DNA from: Nitrososphaerota archaeon
GTDB lineage: Archaea; Thermoproteota; Nitrososphaeria; Nitrososphaerales; Nitrosopumilaceae
Length of the DNA stretch: 64,000 nt
Reading direction: 5' to 3'
NCBI GenBank assembly: GCA_016201435.1
Contig: JACQCT010000027.1
Coordinates: forward strand, 1 to 64,000
Shown here in pieces: positions 26,892-35,078 of this stretch. The notes under the pieces were generated by a model. The model saw only the letters and a list, made by a program, of their open reading frames with translations. It ran no database searches and was not told the origin of the DNA. Both the position numbers and the translations under genes were made by a program. How positions within the stretch are numbered: position 1 is the first letter of the stretch; the number at the start of each line of letters is the position of its first letter.

Positions 26892-28381
26892 ATGTCAAAA
26901 TATAGATAGAATTCATGTGGGTGTGGTCTAATTGAGACCTCATGCTCATCCTTTCTTTCTAATTCAATGATTTTGTCAAGTACATCATTTGAAAATATTG
27001 GATTGAGAAACTTTCTATCGCTTTCAAGTGCATCAAGTGCCTCACCAAGTGTTGCAGGTAAAGACTTGATTCCTCTCGCATCAAGCTCTTTTCTGCTCAT
27101 TTTGTAGATATCTTCATGAATAGGATCTCCTGGCTCTATTTTCTTTTTAATTCCATCAAGACCCGCAGCTAGAACGGCAGAAAAGACAAGATATGCGTTT
27201 GATGAAGGATCAGGAGCTCTGAACTCTAATCTTTTTAATTTTGCATATTTTTCTCCCTTAAAGTGTGCGGGAATTCTTACTATTGCAGATCTGTTTCCTG
27301 GACTCCATGCGACATAGACTGGAGCCTCATATCCTGGAACCAATCTGTGATACGAGTTTGTTGTTGGTGCTACAATTGCAGCAAGTGCTCTTGCATGATT
27401 CATGATGCCACCACAAAAATATCTTGCAGCTTGACTGATCTCATCTTTATCATCTTTGTCAAAAAATGCATTCTTATCATCTTTCCAGAGGCTGACATTG
27501 GTATGCATGCCAGAACCCGCATCCATGGAAATTGGTTTTGGCATCATGGTTGCAACTTTGTCATACTTTACTGCAACATTTCTTACAACATACTTGTAAG
27601 TTTGTGCTCCGTCTGCTGAATTTGTTAGATGATCATACCTGATATCAATTTCACACTGACCTGCAGTTGCAACTTCATGGTGATGGTTATCACATAAAAT
27701 ACCGAAATTTTCATTCAAAATGTCAACACACTCATTTCTATATTCTGTTAATGTATCAGACGGGGTGCTTGGATAGTATCCCTTTTGCAAGGCCATGGGG
27801 TAGCCTTTTCCTTCTTGGCTCCAGGGGGCTTCTTTTGATTCGATTGAATATGACTGACCTTTGTATGGTGTCAAGACATCCCAGGAAATCTTGTCAAAAA
27901 CGAAAAACTCTACCTCTGGTCCCCAATAGCTGTAATCAAACCCTTGCGTCTTGAGATATTTTTCTGCCCTTTGTGCTATGCCTCTGGGATCTCGTTCAAG
28001 TCTACCCTTATCCCATCCCCAATAAACATCACAAATCAATCTCGCGGTTTTACCGTTTGTCATCCAAGGGATGATGGCATATGTATTTGGATCTGGCTTA
28101 AGTACCAAGTCAGAATCATCCACGCTAGCAAAACCAACAATTGAGGAACCATCAAGCTTTGGCAAACCATCTTGCATTTGTTGTGGAGTAAACAAGCTGG
28201 CTGAAATTGTAGTGTGATGGAATCGTCCTAATAATCCTGTAAACTGTAAATCAATAAATTTTATTTGTTCATGTTTTATCTTAGCAAAAACTTCATCAGC
28301 TGAATAAGAAATTGATACAGGTTCTCCACCAATCACTTTATATGGCAATTTAGTTCCTTGAACATAACACAAGGAGTCCAT
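26888..28381 (-). CDS. glnA: Glutamine synthetase
   Basis: 497 residues of the GSI type. The beta-Grasp N-terminal domain (IDLQFTGLLGRFHHTTI) precedes the catalytic domain with WGPEVEFFVFD, GQCEIDIRYD, SMDAGSGMHTNVSLW, APTTNSYHRLVPGYEAPVY and RIP...RLEFRAPDPS. It assimilates ammonium into glutamine with ATP. The usual adenylation-site tyrosine region cannot be judged. It is divergent from the GINS gene with only about 25 bases between start codons. Confidence 0.96.
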   Translation of the reverse strand: MDSLCYVQGTKLPYKVIGGEPVSISYSADEVFAKIKHEQIKFIDLQFTGLLGRFHHTTISASLFTPQQMQDGLPKLDGSSIVGFASVDDSDLVLKPDPNTYAIIPWMTNGKTARLICDVYWGWDKGRLERDPRGIAQRAEKYLKTQGFDYSYWGPEVEFFVFDKISWDVLTPYKGQSYSIESKEAPWSQEGKGYPMALQKGYYPSTPSDTLTEYRNECVDILNENFGILCDNHHHEVATAGQCEIDIRYDHLTNSADGAQTYKYVVRNVAVKYDKVATMMPKPISMDAGSGMHTNVSLWKDDKNAFFDKDDKDEISQAARYFCGGIMNHARALAAIVAPTTNSYHRLVPGYEAPVYVAWSPGNRSAIVRIPAHFKGEKYAKLKRLEFRAPDPSSNAYLVFSAVLAAGLDGIKKKIEPGDPIHEDIYKMSRKELDARGIKSLPATLGEALDALESDRKFLNPIFSNDVLDKIIELERKDEHEVSIRPHPHEFYLYFDI

Positions 28382-28406
28382 GATTTAAGTATTATTGGGT
28401 GTGCTG
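28382..28406. promoter_or_regulatory. Compact divergent glnA/GINS promoter
   Basis: Only about 25 bases separate ATG 28381 (minus) and ATG 28407 (plus). GATTTAAGTATT sits at the right distance for the plus gene, so the glnA TATA box must lie inside the GINS coding region. Confidence 0.4.
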
Positions 28407-28964
28407 ATGTCAGAAACAAAAAAAATTGATGTAAATTCATTGTACGCCGTCTTACAGCTTGAAATTGAAAATGATCCTGTCCAAGAAATTGATCCAGATC
28501 TTTATTCCCGTATAGGCGAGTTAATTGGTAATTTAAAAAATCAAGGATATGATGGGATAGAATCAAAAATCAAAGATTCACTTGTAAAGATAATAGCAGA
28601 CATGACTACACTTCTTTTAAAAATAAGAATTGAAAAGGCCATAAAATCAAAGGAACTTGATTATTCAAATTTGCTTGATGAAGAAAGATTCATCTTGGAT
28701 TCTGAAGATGAATTACGACAAAGAAAGGAAATTATTCTTGCAGCTACACTAAACGGCAGATTAAAACTTCTTGAGACAGTAGCCAACAGTCACAGGTCAC
28801 GAGCTATTGTAATACGATTCCTAAAACCAATAGACCAAATCATAGGCTCTGATTTACAAAAATATGGACCGTTTGATGCAGAAGACGTGGCAACACTTCC
28901 CTTTGAGAACGCCCTTGCTCTCATCAAAAAGAAAATTGCTGTAAAAATAAGCTGGGAAGACTAG
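28407..28964 (+). CDS. GINS complex subunit (Gins51/Sld5-like)
   Basis: 185 residues from ATG 28407. The N-terminal alpha-helical A domain includes LDEERFILDSEDELRQRKEIILAATLNGRLKLLE. The small C-terminal B domain KYGPFDAEDVATLPFENALALIKKKIAVKI is the order found in archaeal Gins51 (Gins15) proteins. GINS links the MCM helicase with Cdc45/GAN-type nuclease and primase at the fork. A TTG at 28395 would add four residues. MCM and the second GINS subunit are not in the window. Confidence 0.85.
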   Translation: MSETKKIDVNSLYAVLQLEIENDPVQEIDPDLYSRIGELIGNLKNQGYDGIESKIKDSLVKIIADMTTLLLKIRIEKAIKSKELDYSNLLDEERFILDSEDELRQRKEIILAATLNGRLKLLETVANSHRSRAIVIRFLKPIDQIIGSDLQKYGPFDAEDVATLPFENALALIKKKIAVKISWED

Positions 28965-28993
28965 AAATTACACCTGATATCTCCTAAGAATAA

Positions 28994-29266
28994 ATGCATA
29001 ATGGGGTTCATCTGGGTACCTATTTTCTGATCATACTTTATCCAGTTGCAGGACTTTTTATTATTGAGATGATATGCAGGGCAGCAAAAATCCCATCATG
29101 GATTAAACTTGTAACTCAAGCAACAATGTGTGTTGGCTTTGGCATAGTTTATCTTACAATGCAAATTGCTCACTGGCTTACTGGGGGGGTTTTGTTGGCT
29201 TTGGCATTTGCATTATTCTATCAGGCAAAACTTTCCAAACTAAATCCAGAAAGGGCACTTTACTAA
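28994..29266 (+). CDS. Small membrane protein, hypothetical
   Basis: 90 residues with hydrophobic segments at about 9-27, 36-58 and 63-78 and an outside-type His-Asn N-terminus. No family is recognised. It follows the GINS gene by 29 bases and overlaps the convergent AN1 zinc-finger gene by four bases. Confidence 0.6.
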   Translation: MHNGVHLGTYFLIILYPVAGLFIIEMICRAAKIPSWIKLVTQATMCVGFGIVYLTMQIAHWLTGGVLLALAFALFYQAKLSKLNPERALY

Positions 29267-29490
29267 TCACGAAATTTATTCAAAACTCTTTTGAAAATGC
29301 TTTGACGTCCAATTCCCTTATCGCGTTTTACACTATTTTGGCCAAATCTTTTTGCTCTGATCTGATGGAGTTTAACACATCTGTGGCCCTCTGGTAATCT
29401 GTGGTCTGCACAAAATTTGTCTTTACAGTAATTGCATTCAAAAGGCAAGTCTTGCTTTTCACCACAATATGCACAATTAAACTGCTCCAT
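29263..29490 (-). CDS. AN1-type zinc-finger protein
   Basis: 75 residues. The AN1 pattern is complete: FNCAYCGEKQDLPFECNYC, then KFCADHRLPEGHRC, giving paired Cys/His zinc sites, followed by a basic tail KRFGQNSVKRDKGIGRQSIFKR. Archaeal AN1 proteins are short, cytoplasmic and of unknown function; eukaryotic relatives act in stress and ubiquitin pathways. Single gene convergent with the small membrane protein gene. Confidence 0.88.
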   Translation of the reverse strand: MEQFNCAYCGEKQDLPFECNYCKDKFCADHRLPEGHRCVKLHQIRAKRFGQNSVKRDKGIGRQSIFKRVLNKFRD

Positions 29491-29601
29491 ACAATAATTA
29501 AAAATTCACACTAAATTAGTGTTAGGGAACTTAGTTCTCAGTAACACCAGATCAACAAAACATATTTACACAATATATTATGATAAAAAACAGATTTTCA
29601 A

Positions 29602-30342
29602 ATGTTAAAAGACAAAGTAGCAATTGTAACTGGTGCAAGTAGTGGAATAGGTTATGCTACTGCATTATCTCTTGCAAAAGCAGGAGCAAAAGTGGCAATT
29701 GCCGCTAGAAGAGTAGATCGATTAGAGGAATTACAAAAAGAAATTACAAAAAATGGTACTGAATGTATAGTTGTACAATGTGATGTGACAAAACGTAAGG
29801 ACTGTCAAGCACTAATTGATGCTACAATAAAAAAATGGAATCGCGTAGACATTTTGATTAATAATGCTGGAATTATGCCTCTGAGTTTTGTTAAGAATCT
29901 AAAAGTTGACGAGTGGGAACAAATGGTTGATGTCAACATCAAAGGAGTGCTTTTTTGTACCGCCGCTGCCGTCTCACACATGATTAGCCAGAATTCTGGC
30001 CATATCGTAAACATCTCATCAATTGCGGGGAGAATTGTATTTCCATCAGGTAGTGTTTATTGCGCAACAAAGTATGCTGTAAGAGCTTTCAGCGAAGGGC
30101 TACGACAGGAACTAAGTGCAAGAAACAAAATTCGAGTGACAACAATAGAACCAGGCATTGTAGCAACGGAGCTTACCAATACCATCACTGACAAATCACT
30201 AGAGGCTTTTGTAAAACAATCAAAAGAAATTGAAGCACTACAAGCAGAAGACATTGCAAACTCGATCATGTTTGCATTAGAATCTCCATTGCGCATGAAT
30301 GTTAATGAAATTACAATAAGACCAACAACACAAGAAAGATAG
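29602..30342 (+). CDS. Short-chain dehydrogenase/reductase
   Basis: 246 residues, a classical SDR. The cofactor loop TGASSGIGYA is at about residues 11-20, the NNAG motif follows, and the catalytic Ser and Tyr-x-x-x-Lys are in ISSIAGRIVFPSGSVYCATK. The basic residues AARRVDRL after the second strand favour NADP(H). Substrate unknown. A TATA-like TATATTATG lies about 26 bases upstream. The TAG stop overlaps a GTG that may start the next flavoprotein gene. Confidence 0.93.
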   Translation: MLKDKVAIVTGASSGIGYATALSLAKAGAKVAIAARRVDRLEELQKEITKNGTECIVVQCDVTKRKDCQALIDATIKKWNRVDILINNAGIMPLSFVKNLKVDEWEQMVDVNIKGVLFCTAAAVSHMISQNSGHIVNISSIAGRIVFPSGSVYCATKYAVRAFSEGLRQELSARNKIRVTTIEPGIVATELTNTITDKSLEAFVKQSKEIEALQAEDIANSIMFALESPLRMNVNEITIRPTTQER

Positions 30343-30358
30343 TGTTAGGTGTTAGAAA

Positions 30359-31501
30359 ATAAATCCAACAAACATTCTGATTCTAGGCGGGGGATTTGGC
30401 GGTCTTGCTGCAGCAAATGAGCTAAGGCAAAATCTTTCATCCGAAGTCAAAATTACTATAATTGATAAAAAAGATTATTTCATGATGGATCTGGTAAAAC
30501 TATGGATCCTTAATGGAACAAGAGAATTTGAGTATTCAAAAAAACCTTTGGGAACTATAACCAAAAAGGGAATTGATTTTATCAACGAGGAAATAATCAA
30601 GATAAACCCACAAAACAAAACCGTTACAACAAAATCAAAAGAACTACCATATGATTACCTAATAATTGCACTTGGAGTAGATCTTGATCCAGAACAAATT
30701 CCAGGTCTTTCAAATAACGGATTAATCTTGTACGAGCTAAAAGACGTCCCAAAAATTCATGATGCAGTAAAGAGAATGAAATCAGGCAAGATAGCAATGG
30801 CAATAATGGGCTTGCCTTACAAATGTCCGCCAGCTCCCTATGAGGCAGCTCTTCTCATAAGATCGATGCTAAAAGATACTGGTGCCAGTGATTCTGTAAA
30901 AATTGATTTTTACAGTCCAACTCCAATAACACTTCCTGCAGGTGGCCCTCAAGTGAGCGAAGAACTATTACAACTTTTAAAATCAAATAACATCGAGTTT
31001 CATGGTTCACATAAAACAATCTCTGTTGGACCAAAGACACTCAAGTTTGAAGAATCTGTAGCTGGCTTTGATCTTCTTATAGCAGTTCCACCACACAAGA
31101 CTCCACCAGTTGTGGTTGAAGCGGGCTTTGCAGAAAAAGGAAAATTCATTGCAGTTGACAGAACCTGTAAAACAAATTTTGAAAATGTCTATGCAATAGG
31201 GGATGTGAATCAAATCATGGTAACAGATAAAATTGCGGTTCCAAAGGCAGGAATCTTTGCAGAAGGAGAAGGTGTTACTGTTGCTAGAAATATTATATCA
31301 AAAATAAAAAGCGAACAAGAAAAAGAGATCTTTGATGGCAAAGGAGGATGTTTTGTAGAAGTTGGCAAAAAAATTGCAGGATATCTGCAAGTAGACATGT
31401 TTGCTACTCCAAATCCCACTACCTTACTCCAGCAACCATCAGAAGAACATTTTGCAGACAAGGAAAAATTTGAAAAAGACAGACTGGCAAAGTGGCTGTA
31501 A
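30359..31501 (+). CDS. SQR-like FAD-dependent NAD(P)H/sulfide:quinone oxidoreductase (start uncertain)
   Basis: The frame encodes INPTNILILGGGFGGLAAAN and continues into MMDLVKLWIL..., so the FAD-binding N-terminus lies upstream of the first ATG (30482). No ATG, GTG or TTG occurs in frame between the stop at 30353 and the glycine loop. An ATA at 30359 with GGTG seven bases upstream, or a GTG at 30342 joined by one missing A in the AAAA at about 30356-30359, would each give a full protein. PNPTT-type C-terminal and IGDVNQIM segments and a CPPAPYE motif are visible. Probably a membrane-associated quinone-reducing flavoprotein following the SDR. Confidence 0.75.
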   Translation: MNPTNILILGGGFGGLAAANELRQNLSSEVKITIIDKKDYFMMDLVKLWILNGTREFEYSKKPLGTITKKGIDFINEEIIKINPQNKTVTTKSKELPYDYLIIALGVDLDPEQIPGLSNNGLILYELKDVPKIHDAVKRMKSGKIAMAIMGLPYKCPPAPYEAALLIRSMLKDTGASDSVKIDFYSPTPITLPAGGPQVSEELLQLLKSNNIEFHGSHKTISVGPKTLKFEESVAGFDLLIAVPPHKTPPVVVEAGFAEKGKFIAVDRTCKTNFENVYAIGDVNQIMVTDKIAVPKAGIFAEGEGVTVARNIISKIKSEQEKEIFDGKGGCFVEVGKKIAGYLQVDMFATPNPTTLLQQPSEEHFADKEKFEKDRLAKWL

Positions 31502-31503
31502 TG

Positions 31504-32193
31504 TTAAACTGATTTTGCAAATTTTTTTCTGTAAATAAATCCAACTATACTTGAACCAACAAAGGTTGCAGTCAAGTACAACCACAAATCATTTACAAAA
31601 CCAGAAAACAACGCAGGGGCCAGGGAACGGGCAGGATTCATAGATGCCCCTGAGATAAATGACAAGAAGAAAATATCAAGACCTATTATTCCTCCTATTG
31701 CAATTCCACTAAATCCTCTCAATCCCTTCGTATGAACAACTGCCAAAATTACTGCCATCAATAATGCCGTGGTTAGGATTTCAACACCAAATATGAGAGG
31801 AACTGGAAAATGATAATCTGGCGCGTTTGCGCCTAGATTTGCCTCTGTACCTATAAAATATTTTACAAAAATGCTTCCTAGAAACGCACCAATTATTTCT
31901 GCAGCAAAATATACTGGCAGGAGATTTTTTGGCATATGTTTTGTAACAAGATAACCTATTGTTACTGCGGGATTGAAATGTGCCATTGAAACTTTTCCAA
32001 AAGCATAAACCATCAAAGCAACTGCAACAGCAGGTGCTAGTGCAACAAACCACAAACCAAATGTTCCTATATATTTTGCATCTAAAACTACTGAACCAGT
32101 AGCAAGTACAACTATAACAAACGTACCAATTAGCTCAGCAAAGAACTTTTTTTGATTTGAGGATAAACTGTTTAGCCTAGAGGCTTGCGACAA
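31504..32193 (-). CDS. Aquaporin / MIP-family channel
   Basis: 229 residues, six membrane segments and two half-helices. Both NPA boxes are intact: MAHFNPAVTIGY (about 70-81) and SGASMNPARSLAPAL (about 185-199). MIP channels pass water, glycerol or small neutral metalloids. It overlaps the arsenate reductase gene by 17 bases in the same direction, so a role in moving arsenite is likely. No ArsB or Acr3 pump is present nearby. Confidence 0.93.
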   Translation of the reverse strand: MSQASRLNSLSSNQKKFFAELIGTFVIVVLATGSVVLDAKYIGTFGLWFVALAPAVAVALMVYAFGKVSMAHFNPAVTIGYLVTKHMPKNLLPVYFAAEIIGAFLGSIFVKYFIGTEANLGANAPDYHFPVPLIFGVEILTTALLMAVILAVVHTKGLRGFSGIAIGGIIGLDIFFLSFISGASMNPARSLAPALFSGFVNDLWLYLTATFVGSSIVGFIYRKKFAKSV

Positions 32194-32578
32194 GTTCCCT
32201 TACCTTTATTTCAATTTCATCTCTGATTTTTCTGACCTGTTCTATTGGTTTGCCTTTTGGATCCGGAATATCCCAATCTATTACATTGTTTACAAATAAC
32301 GCGGGACAGGATTCTTTATCCATACATCCCATGTTTACAACCTTTGCAGATTTTTTTATCATCTCGTCAGAAAGTACTTTGGGCTTTTGTCCGGTTATGT
32401 CTATTCCAACTTCTTTCATTACCTGAACTGCAAGTGGATTAATTTCATTAGTAGGTTTTGTACCTGCACTTTGTGGCAAAAATTCTGGCACCGCGAATTT
32501 TCTAAAAAAACCTTCTGCCATCTGACTTCTTCCAGCATTTTCTACACATACAAAAAGAATTTTTTTTGGCTCAGACAT
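32177..32578 (-). CDS. arsC: Thioredoxin-coupled arsenate reductase ArsC (LMW-PTPase fold)
   Basis: 133 residues from ATG 32578 (MSEPKKILFVC); the longer in-frame start would run through the operator. The P-loop CVENAGRS holds the first cysteine and arginine of the C-x5-R site. A second pair CMDKESCP in the middle has the two resolving cysteines typical of thioredoxin-dependent ArsC. It reduces arsenate to arsenite. First gene of an arsC-aquaporin operon. Confidence 0.9.
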   Translation of the reverse strand: MSEPKKILFVCVENAGRSQMAEGFFRKFAVPEFLPQSAGTKPTNEINPLAVQVMKEVGIDITGQKPKVLSDEMIKKSAKVVNMGCMDKESCPALFVNNVIDWDIPDPKGKPIEQVRKIRDEIEIKVRELVASL

Positions 32579-32585
32579 GTAATGC

Positions 32586-32609
32586 TTATATAAATCCATA
32601 TTTATATAA
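32586..32609. promoter_or_regulatory. Divergent ars operator with built-in TATA boxes
   Basis: TTATATAAAT (32586-32595) and ATTTATATAA (32600-32609) form a perfect inverted repeat around CCAT. The right half is at about -24 to -31 from the arsC ATG at 32578; the left half is at about -29 to -36 from the arsR ATG at 32622. Each arm can be the TATA box of one gene. A bound ArsR dimer would block both promoters. Confidence 0.7.
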
Positions 32610-32621
32610 AGATTAATTGAT

Positions 32622-32924
32622 ATGAATGGTTTGACCCTGCTAAAATGTATCTGTGATGAGACACGCTTTAGCATACTTGAACTGCTTCAAAAGAACAAGG
32701 AACTTTGTGTCAATGACTTGGTTACCAAACTAAAAAAAGACCAACCGCTAGTTTCTCACCATCTAAGAGCTTTGAAGGAATGCAACATAATTCATTCAAG
32801 AGGAAACGGAAAGATGACAATGTATTCAATTTCTAACAAAGAGACGGCAAAATTAATTGCAAACATTACTAATGCTGGCGAAAAGATTGCCACAATTTGT
32901 AATGATCCTTCATGCTGTCCATGA
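32622..32924 (+). CDS. arsR: ArsR-family winged-helix repressor
   Basis: 100 residues with the ArsR fold: CDETRFSILELLQKNKELCVNDLVTKLKKDQPLVSHHLRALKECNIIHSRG. The usual ELCVCDL arsenite-binding CxC of the recognition region is only ELCVND here. Extra cysteines lie at the N-terminus (KCICDE) and in a C-terminal ICNDPSCCP tail, so metalloid binding may be arranged differently. It is transcribed away from arsC-aquaporin over a shared palindromic promoter and probably represses both. Confidence 0.88.
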   Translation: MNGLTLLKCICDETRFSILELLQKNKELCVNDLVTKLKKDQPLVSHHLRALKECNIIHSRGNGKMTMYSISNKETAKLIANITNAGEKIATICNDPSCCP

Positions 32925-32996
32925 TTTTATGATGCAACACAGTAAATTCTAATTGTAATCTTGAACAAGAATTTTTTTATTTTCAATAAATCCCAC

Positions 32997-33006
32997 GATT
33001 TAATAA
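32997..33006 (+). promoter_or_regulatory. TATA-like box of tRNA-Pro
   Basis: GATTTAATAA lies 24-33 bases before the first base of the tRNA, as expected for archaeal tRNA promoters. Confidence 0.5.
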
Positions 33007-33029
33007 TTTCACCATTATCAGCAACTTGA

Positions 33030-33104
33030 GGGGCCGTAGTCTAGCTTGGTCATGATGCTAGCCTGGGGTGCTAGAGGTCGCCGGTTCAAGTCCGGCCGGC
33101 CCCA
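33030..33104 (+). tRNA. tRNA-Pro (GGG anticodon)
   Basis: The 75-base gene folds as a cloverleaf. Acceptor GGGGCCG pairs with CGGCCCC, followed by discriminator A. The anticodon stem is CTAGC/GCTAG around loop CTGGGGT with anticodon GGG. The T-arm is GCCGG-TTCAAGT-CCGGC. No intron and no encoded CCA are present, so the CCA-adding enzyme encoded 3 kb away is needed. The 3' end is five bases from the convergent alkA stop. Confidence 0.95.
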
Positions 33105-33109
33105 TTACA

Positions 33110-33718
33110 TTATCCAATCTTATCAAATTTCTGTAGACTCTTCCACAAATACCAAGTTGCGACACTTCGATAGGGTTTCCACCTGACACCGATCTCCTCT
33201 ACCTCCTTTGGTTTTGGCAATTCTGACAGCGAAAATGCCATCTGCACTCCTTTTCTTAATCCGAGATCTCCTGTAGGCAATACGTCTAGTCTTCCAAGTG
33301 AAAATATCAAAAACATCTCAGCAGTCCATCTACCTATTCCTTTTACTTGAGTGAGGTGTTCGATGACTTGATCATCAGTCATCTTGGATAAAGATCTCAT
33401 CTTCAACTTTCCATCCTTGATTTTTTGTGCCAAATCTTTCAGATACTCTACTTTCATACCTGAAAGGCCAGCTGAGCGCAGCTTGGCATCTTTTGTATCT
33501 AGTATGTGACTAGCTGTTGGAAATTTTGGATAAATTTTCTTGAATCTTCCAAATATTGCTTCTGCAGCTGCACTTGCAAGCTGTTGTGATATGATGGATT
33601 CTACCAAAACTGCAAAATGGTTATTTCTTTTTTTAATCTGGTAATCTCCTACATACTCAATAATTTTCACAAGTTTTGGATCCTGTTTTAGGAAGCCAAC
33701 TGCCTTACGATTTGTCAT
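33110..33718 (-). CDS. DNA-3-methyladenine glycosylase, AlkA/HhH-GPD type
   Basis: 202 residues. The helix-hairpin-helix and Gly/Pro-rich loop with catalytic Asp are in LTQVKGIGRWTAEMFLIFSLGRLDVLPTGDLGLRKGV. It removes alkylated bases in base-excision repair. The N-terminal beta domain of larger AlkA proteins is absent. Last gene of a minus-strand operon, one base behind the CDF transporter gene. Confidence 0.92.
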   Translation of the reverse strand: MTNRKAVGFLKQDPKLVKIIEYVGDYQIKKRNNHFAVLVESIISQQLASAAAEAIFGRFKKIYPKFPTASHILDTKDAKLRSAGLSGMKVEYLKDLAQKIKDGKLKMRSLSKMTDDQVIEHLTQVKGIGRWTAEMFLIFSLGRLDVLPTGDLGLRKGVQMAFSLSELPKPKEVEEIGVRWKPYRSVATWYLWKSLQKFDKIG

Positions 33719-33719
33719 G

Positions 33720-35078
33720 TTAGCTTGGTTCCGGATGTATCGTAATTACTGCATTTTTAATTTGGTTCTTTATTTTGTATTCAATTTCTGATACAATATC
33801 ATGTACCCTTTCAACTGATAGATTTCCATCAAATGAGCAATCTATGTCTATTTTGAAAATGTTTTGAAGCTGGAATGTTATAACCCTGCCAATTTTTTTA
33901 ACTGATGGATACTCTTTGATGGTTTTTGTAATCTGTTCCTCGATTGATAAATCCTCAACAGGTAAACTCTTTGGTATTGAGACATATGGTTCAAGATGAA
34001 TTGTGATGTGATTAATGTTAGGAACTGCATTTCGGATCTGGAGTTCTATATCATCTGAAATTTTATGAGCTTCTTCAAGGTGCATATTTCTATCTACCAT
34101 GACATGCAAGCTTATGAAGAGGCCGTCACTTGAAGTTGTAGAATTAACGTTGTGTATTCCTTCAACTCCTTTTACTGTAGAAGCAACATGGCTTACCTTG
34201 TAATCAATTGGTACATCTTTCCATGTTGGTTCAAAATGAACTGTAACATTGGAATTTGCAATAGAGTTTTTGATATTTTTTTCTACATCACTACTGATCT
34301 TGTGCGCTTCTTCAAAGCTTGCTGCACCGCTCAATGATATTTTTACCTCGGCAAAAATTTCGCTACCTGATCTGCGCATTTGAACCGAGTCTGTATTCAT
34401 TACCCCTTCTGTTTTGTTTACAATGTCTTGTACCTGTCTTACCATGCCTGCAGGAATTGCATCAGTTAATTCTAGAGCATTTTTGTGAATCAGCTTTATG
34501 CTAAGAGCAGCAAGAAATATTCCCAAAATTAATGCTGCAGCAAAATCTCCTTGGTAATAACCAATTGTAACCAACAAAATTCCAACTAGCGCTACCGATG
34601 TTGAACCCATGTCCATAAATGCGTGATAAAAATCGACCCGTAAAGTAGGGCCCTCAGTTTTTTTCAATGCTCTTCTAAGAATTCCAATTCGAAAGGCATC
34701 AGAACAAAGTGTGTATACTGCTGCTCCAATTGCCATTACTCCTGGTACAACAGTGGGAGGCGGGCCTTGCATTCTGGAAATAGACTCGTAAATGAAAATG
34801 ACTGCAATTATAAGAATAATTACACCGCCAATAAAACTGCCCATTGTCTCGATTTTACCATGACCATATGTATGCTCACGATCGGGAGGTTTTGAAGCCC
34901 ATTTTGCTGCAACAAGCAGAATGGCAGTAACAATCGAATCTAGAACAGCATGAATACTGTCTGTGACTAGCGCAAGACTGTTTGAAAATACTCCTATTGT
35001 AAGCTCTACCACAAATGCAGAAATTATTACAGCCAGTGAAATCCTAAGAGTTTTTGTTTTAAGATTTTGCAAACTCAT
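33720..35078 (-). CDS. Cation diffusion facilitator transporter with extended C-terminus
   Basis: 452 residues. The N-terminal 200 residues hold six membrane helices; metal-site motifs are DSIHAVLDS (second helix) and HAFMDMGS (fifth helix). The C-terminal cytosolic part is unusually long and contains about three tandem ferredoxin-like dimerisation domains (about 205-290, 295-375, 380-450), each with a GV.N...V...G..I and V.VHFEP or ITIHLEP/ITIHPEP strand pattern. It exports divalent ions such as Zn, Mn, Fe or Co. Overlaps the upstream kinase gene by four bases. Confidence 0.9.
   Translation of the reverse strand: MSLQNLKTKTLRISLAVIISAFVVELTIGVFSNSLALVTDSIHAVLDSIVTAILLVAAKWASKPPDREHTYGHGKIETMGSFIGGVIILIIAVIFIYESISRMQGPPPTVVPGVMAIGAAVYTLCSDAFRIGILRRALKKTEGPTLRVDFYHAFMDMGSTSVALVGILLVTIGYYQGDFAAALILGIFLAALSIKLIHKNALELTDAIPAGMVRQVQDIVNKTEGVMNTDSVQMRRSGSEIFAEVKISLSGAASFEEAHKISSDVEKNIKNSIANSNVTVHFEPTWKDVPIDYKVSHVASTVKGVEGIHNVNSTTSSDGLFISLHVMVDRNMHLEEAHKISDDIELQIRNAVPNINHITIHLEPYVSIPKSLPVEDLSIEEQITKTIKEYPSVKKIGRVITFQLQNIFKIDIDCSFDGNLSVERVHDIVSEIEYKIKNQIKNAVITIHPEPS

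Noticed and set aside
29128-29397. 89-codon plus-strand frame overlapping two genes
   Set aside because: It overlaps both the small membrane protein gene and the AN1 zinc-finger gene in other frames and has no recognisable content.
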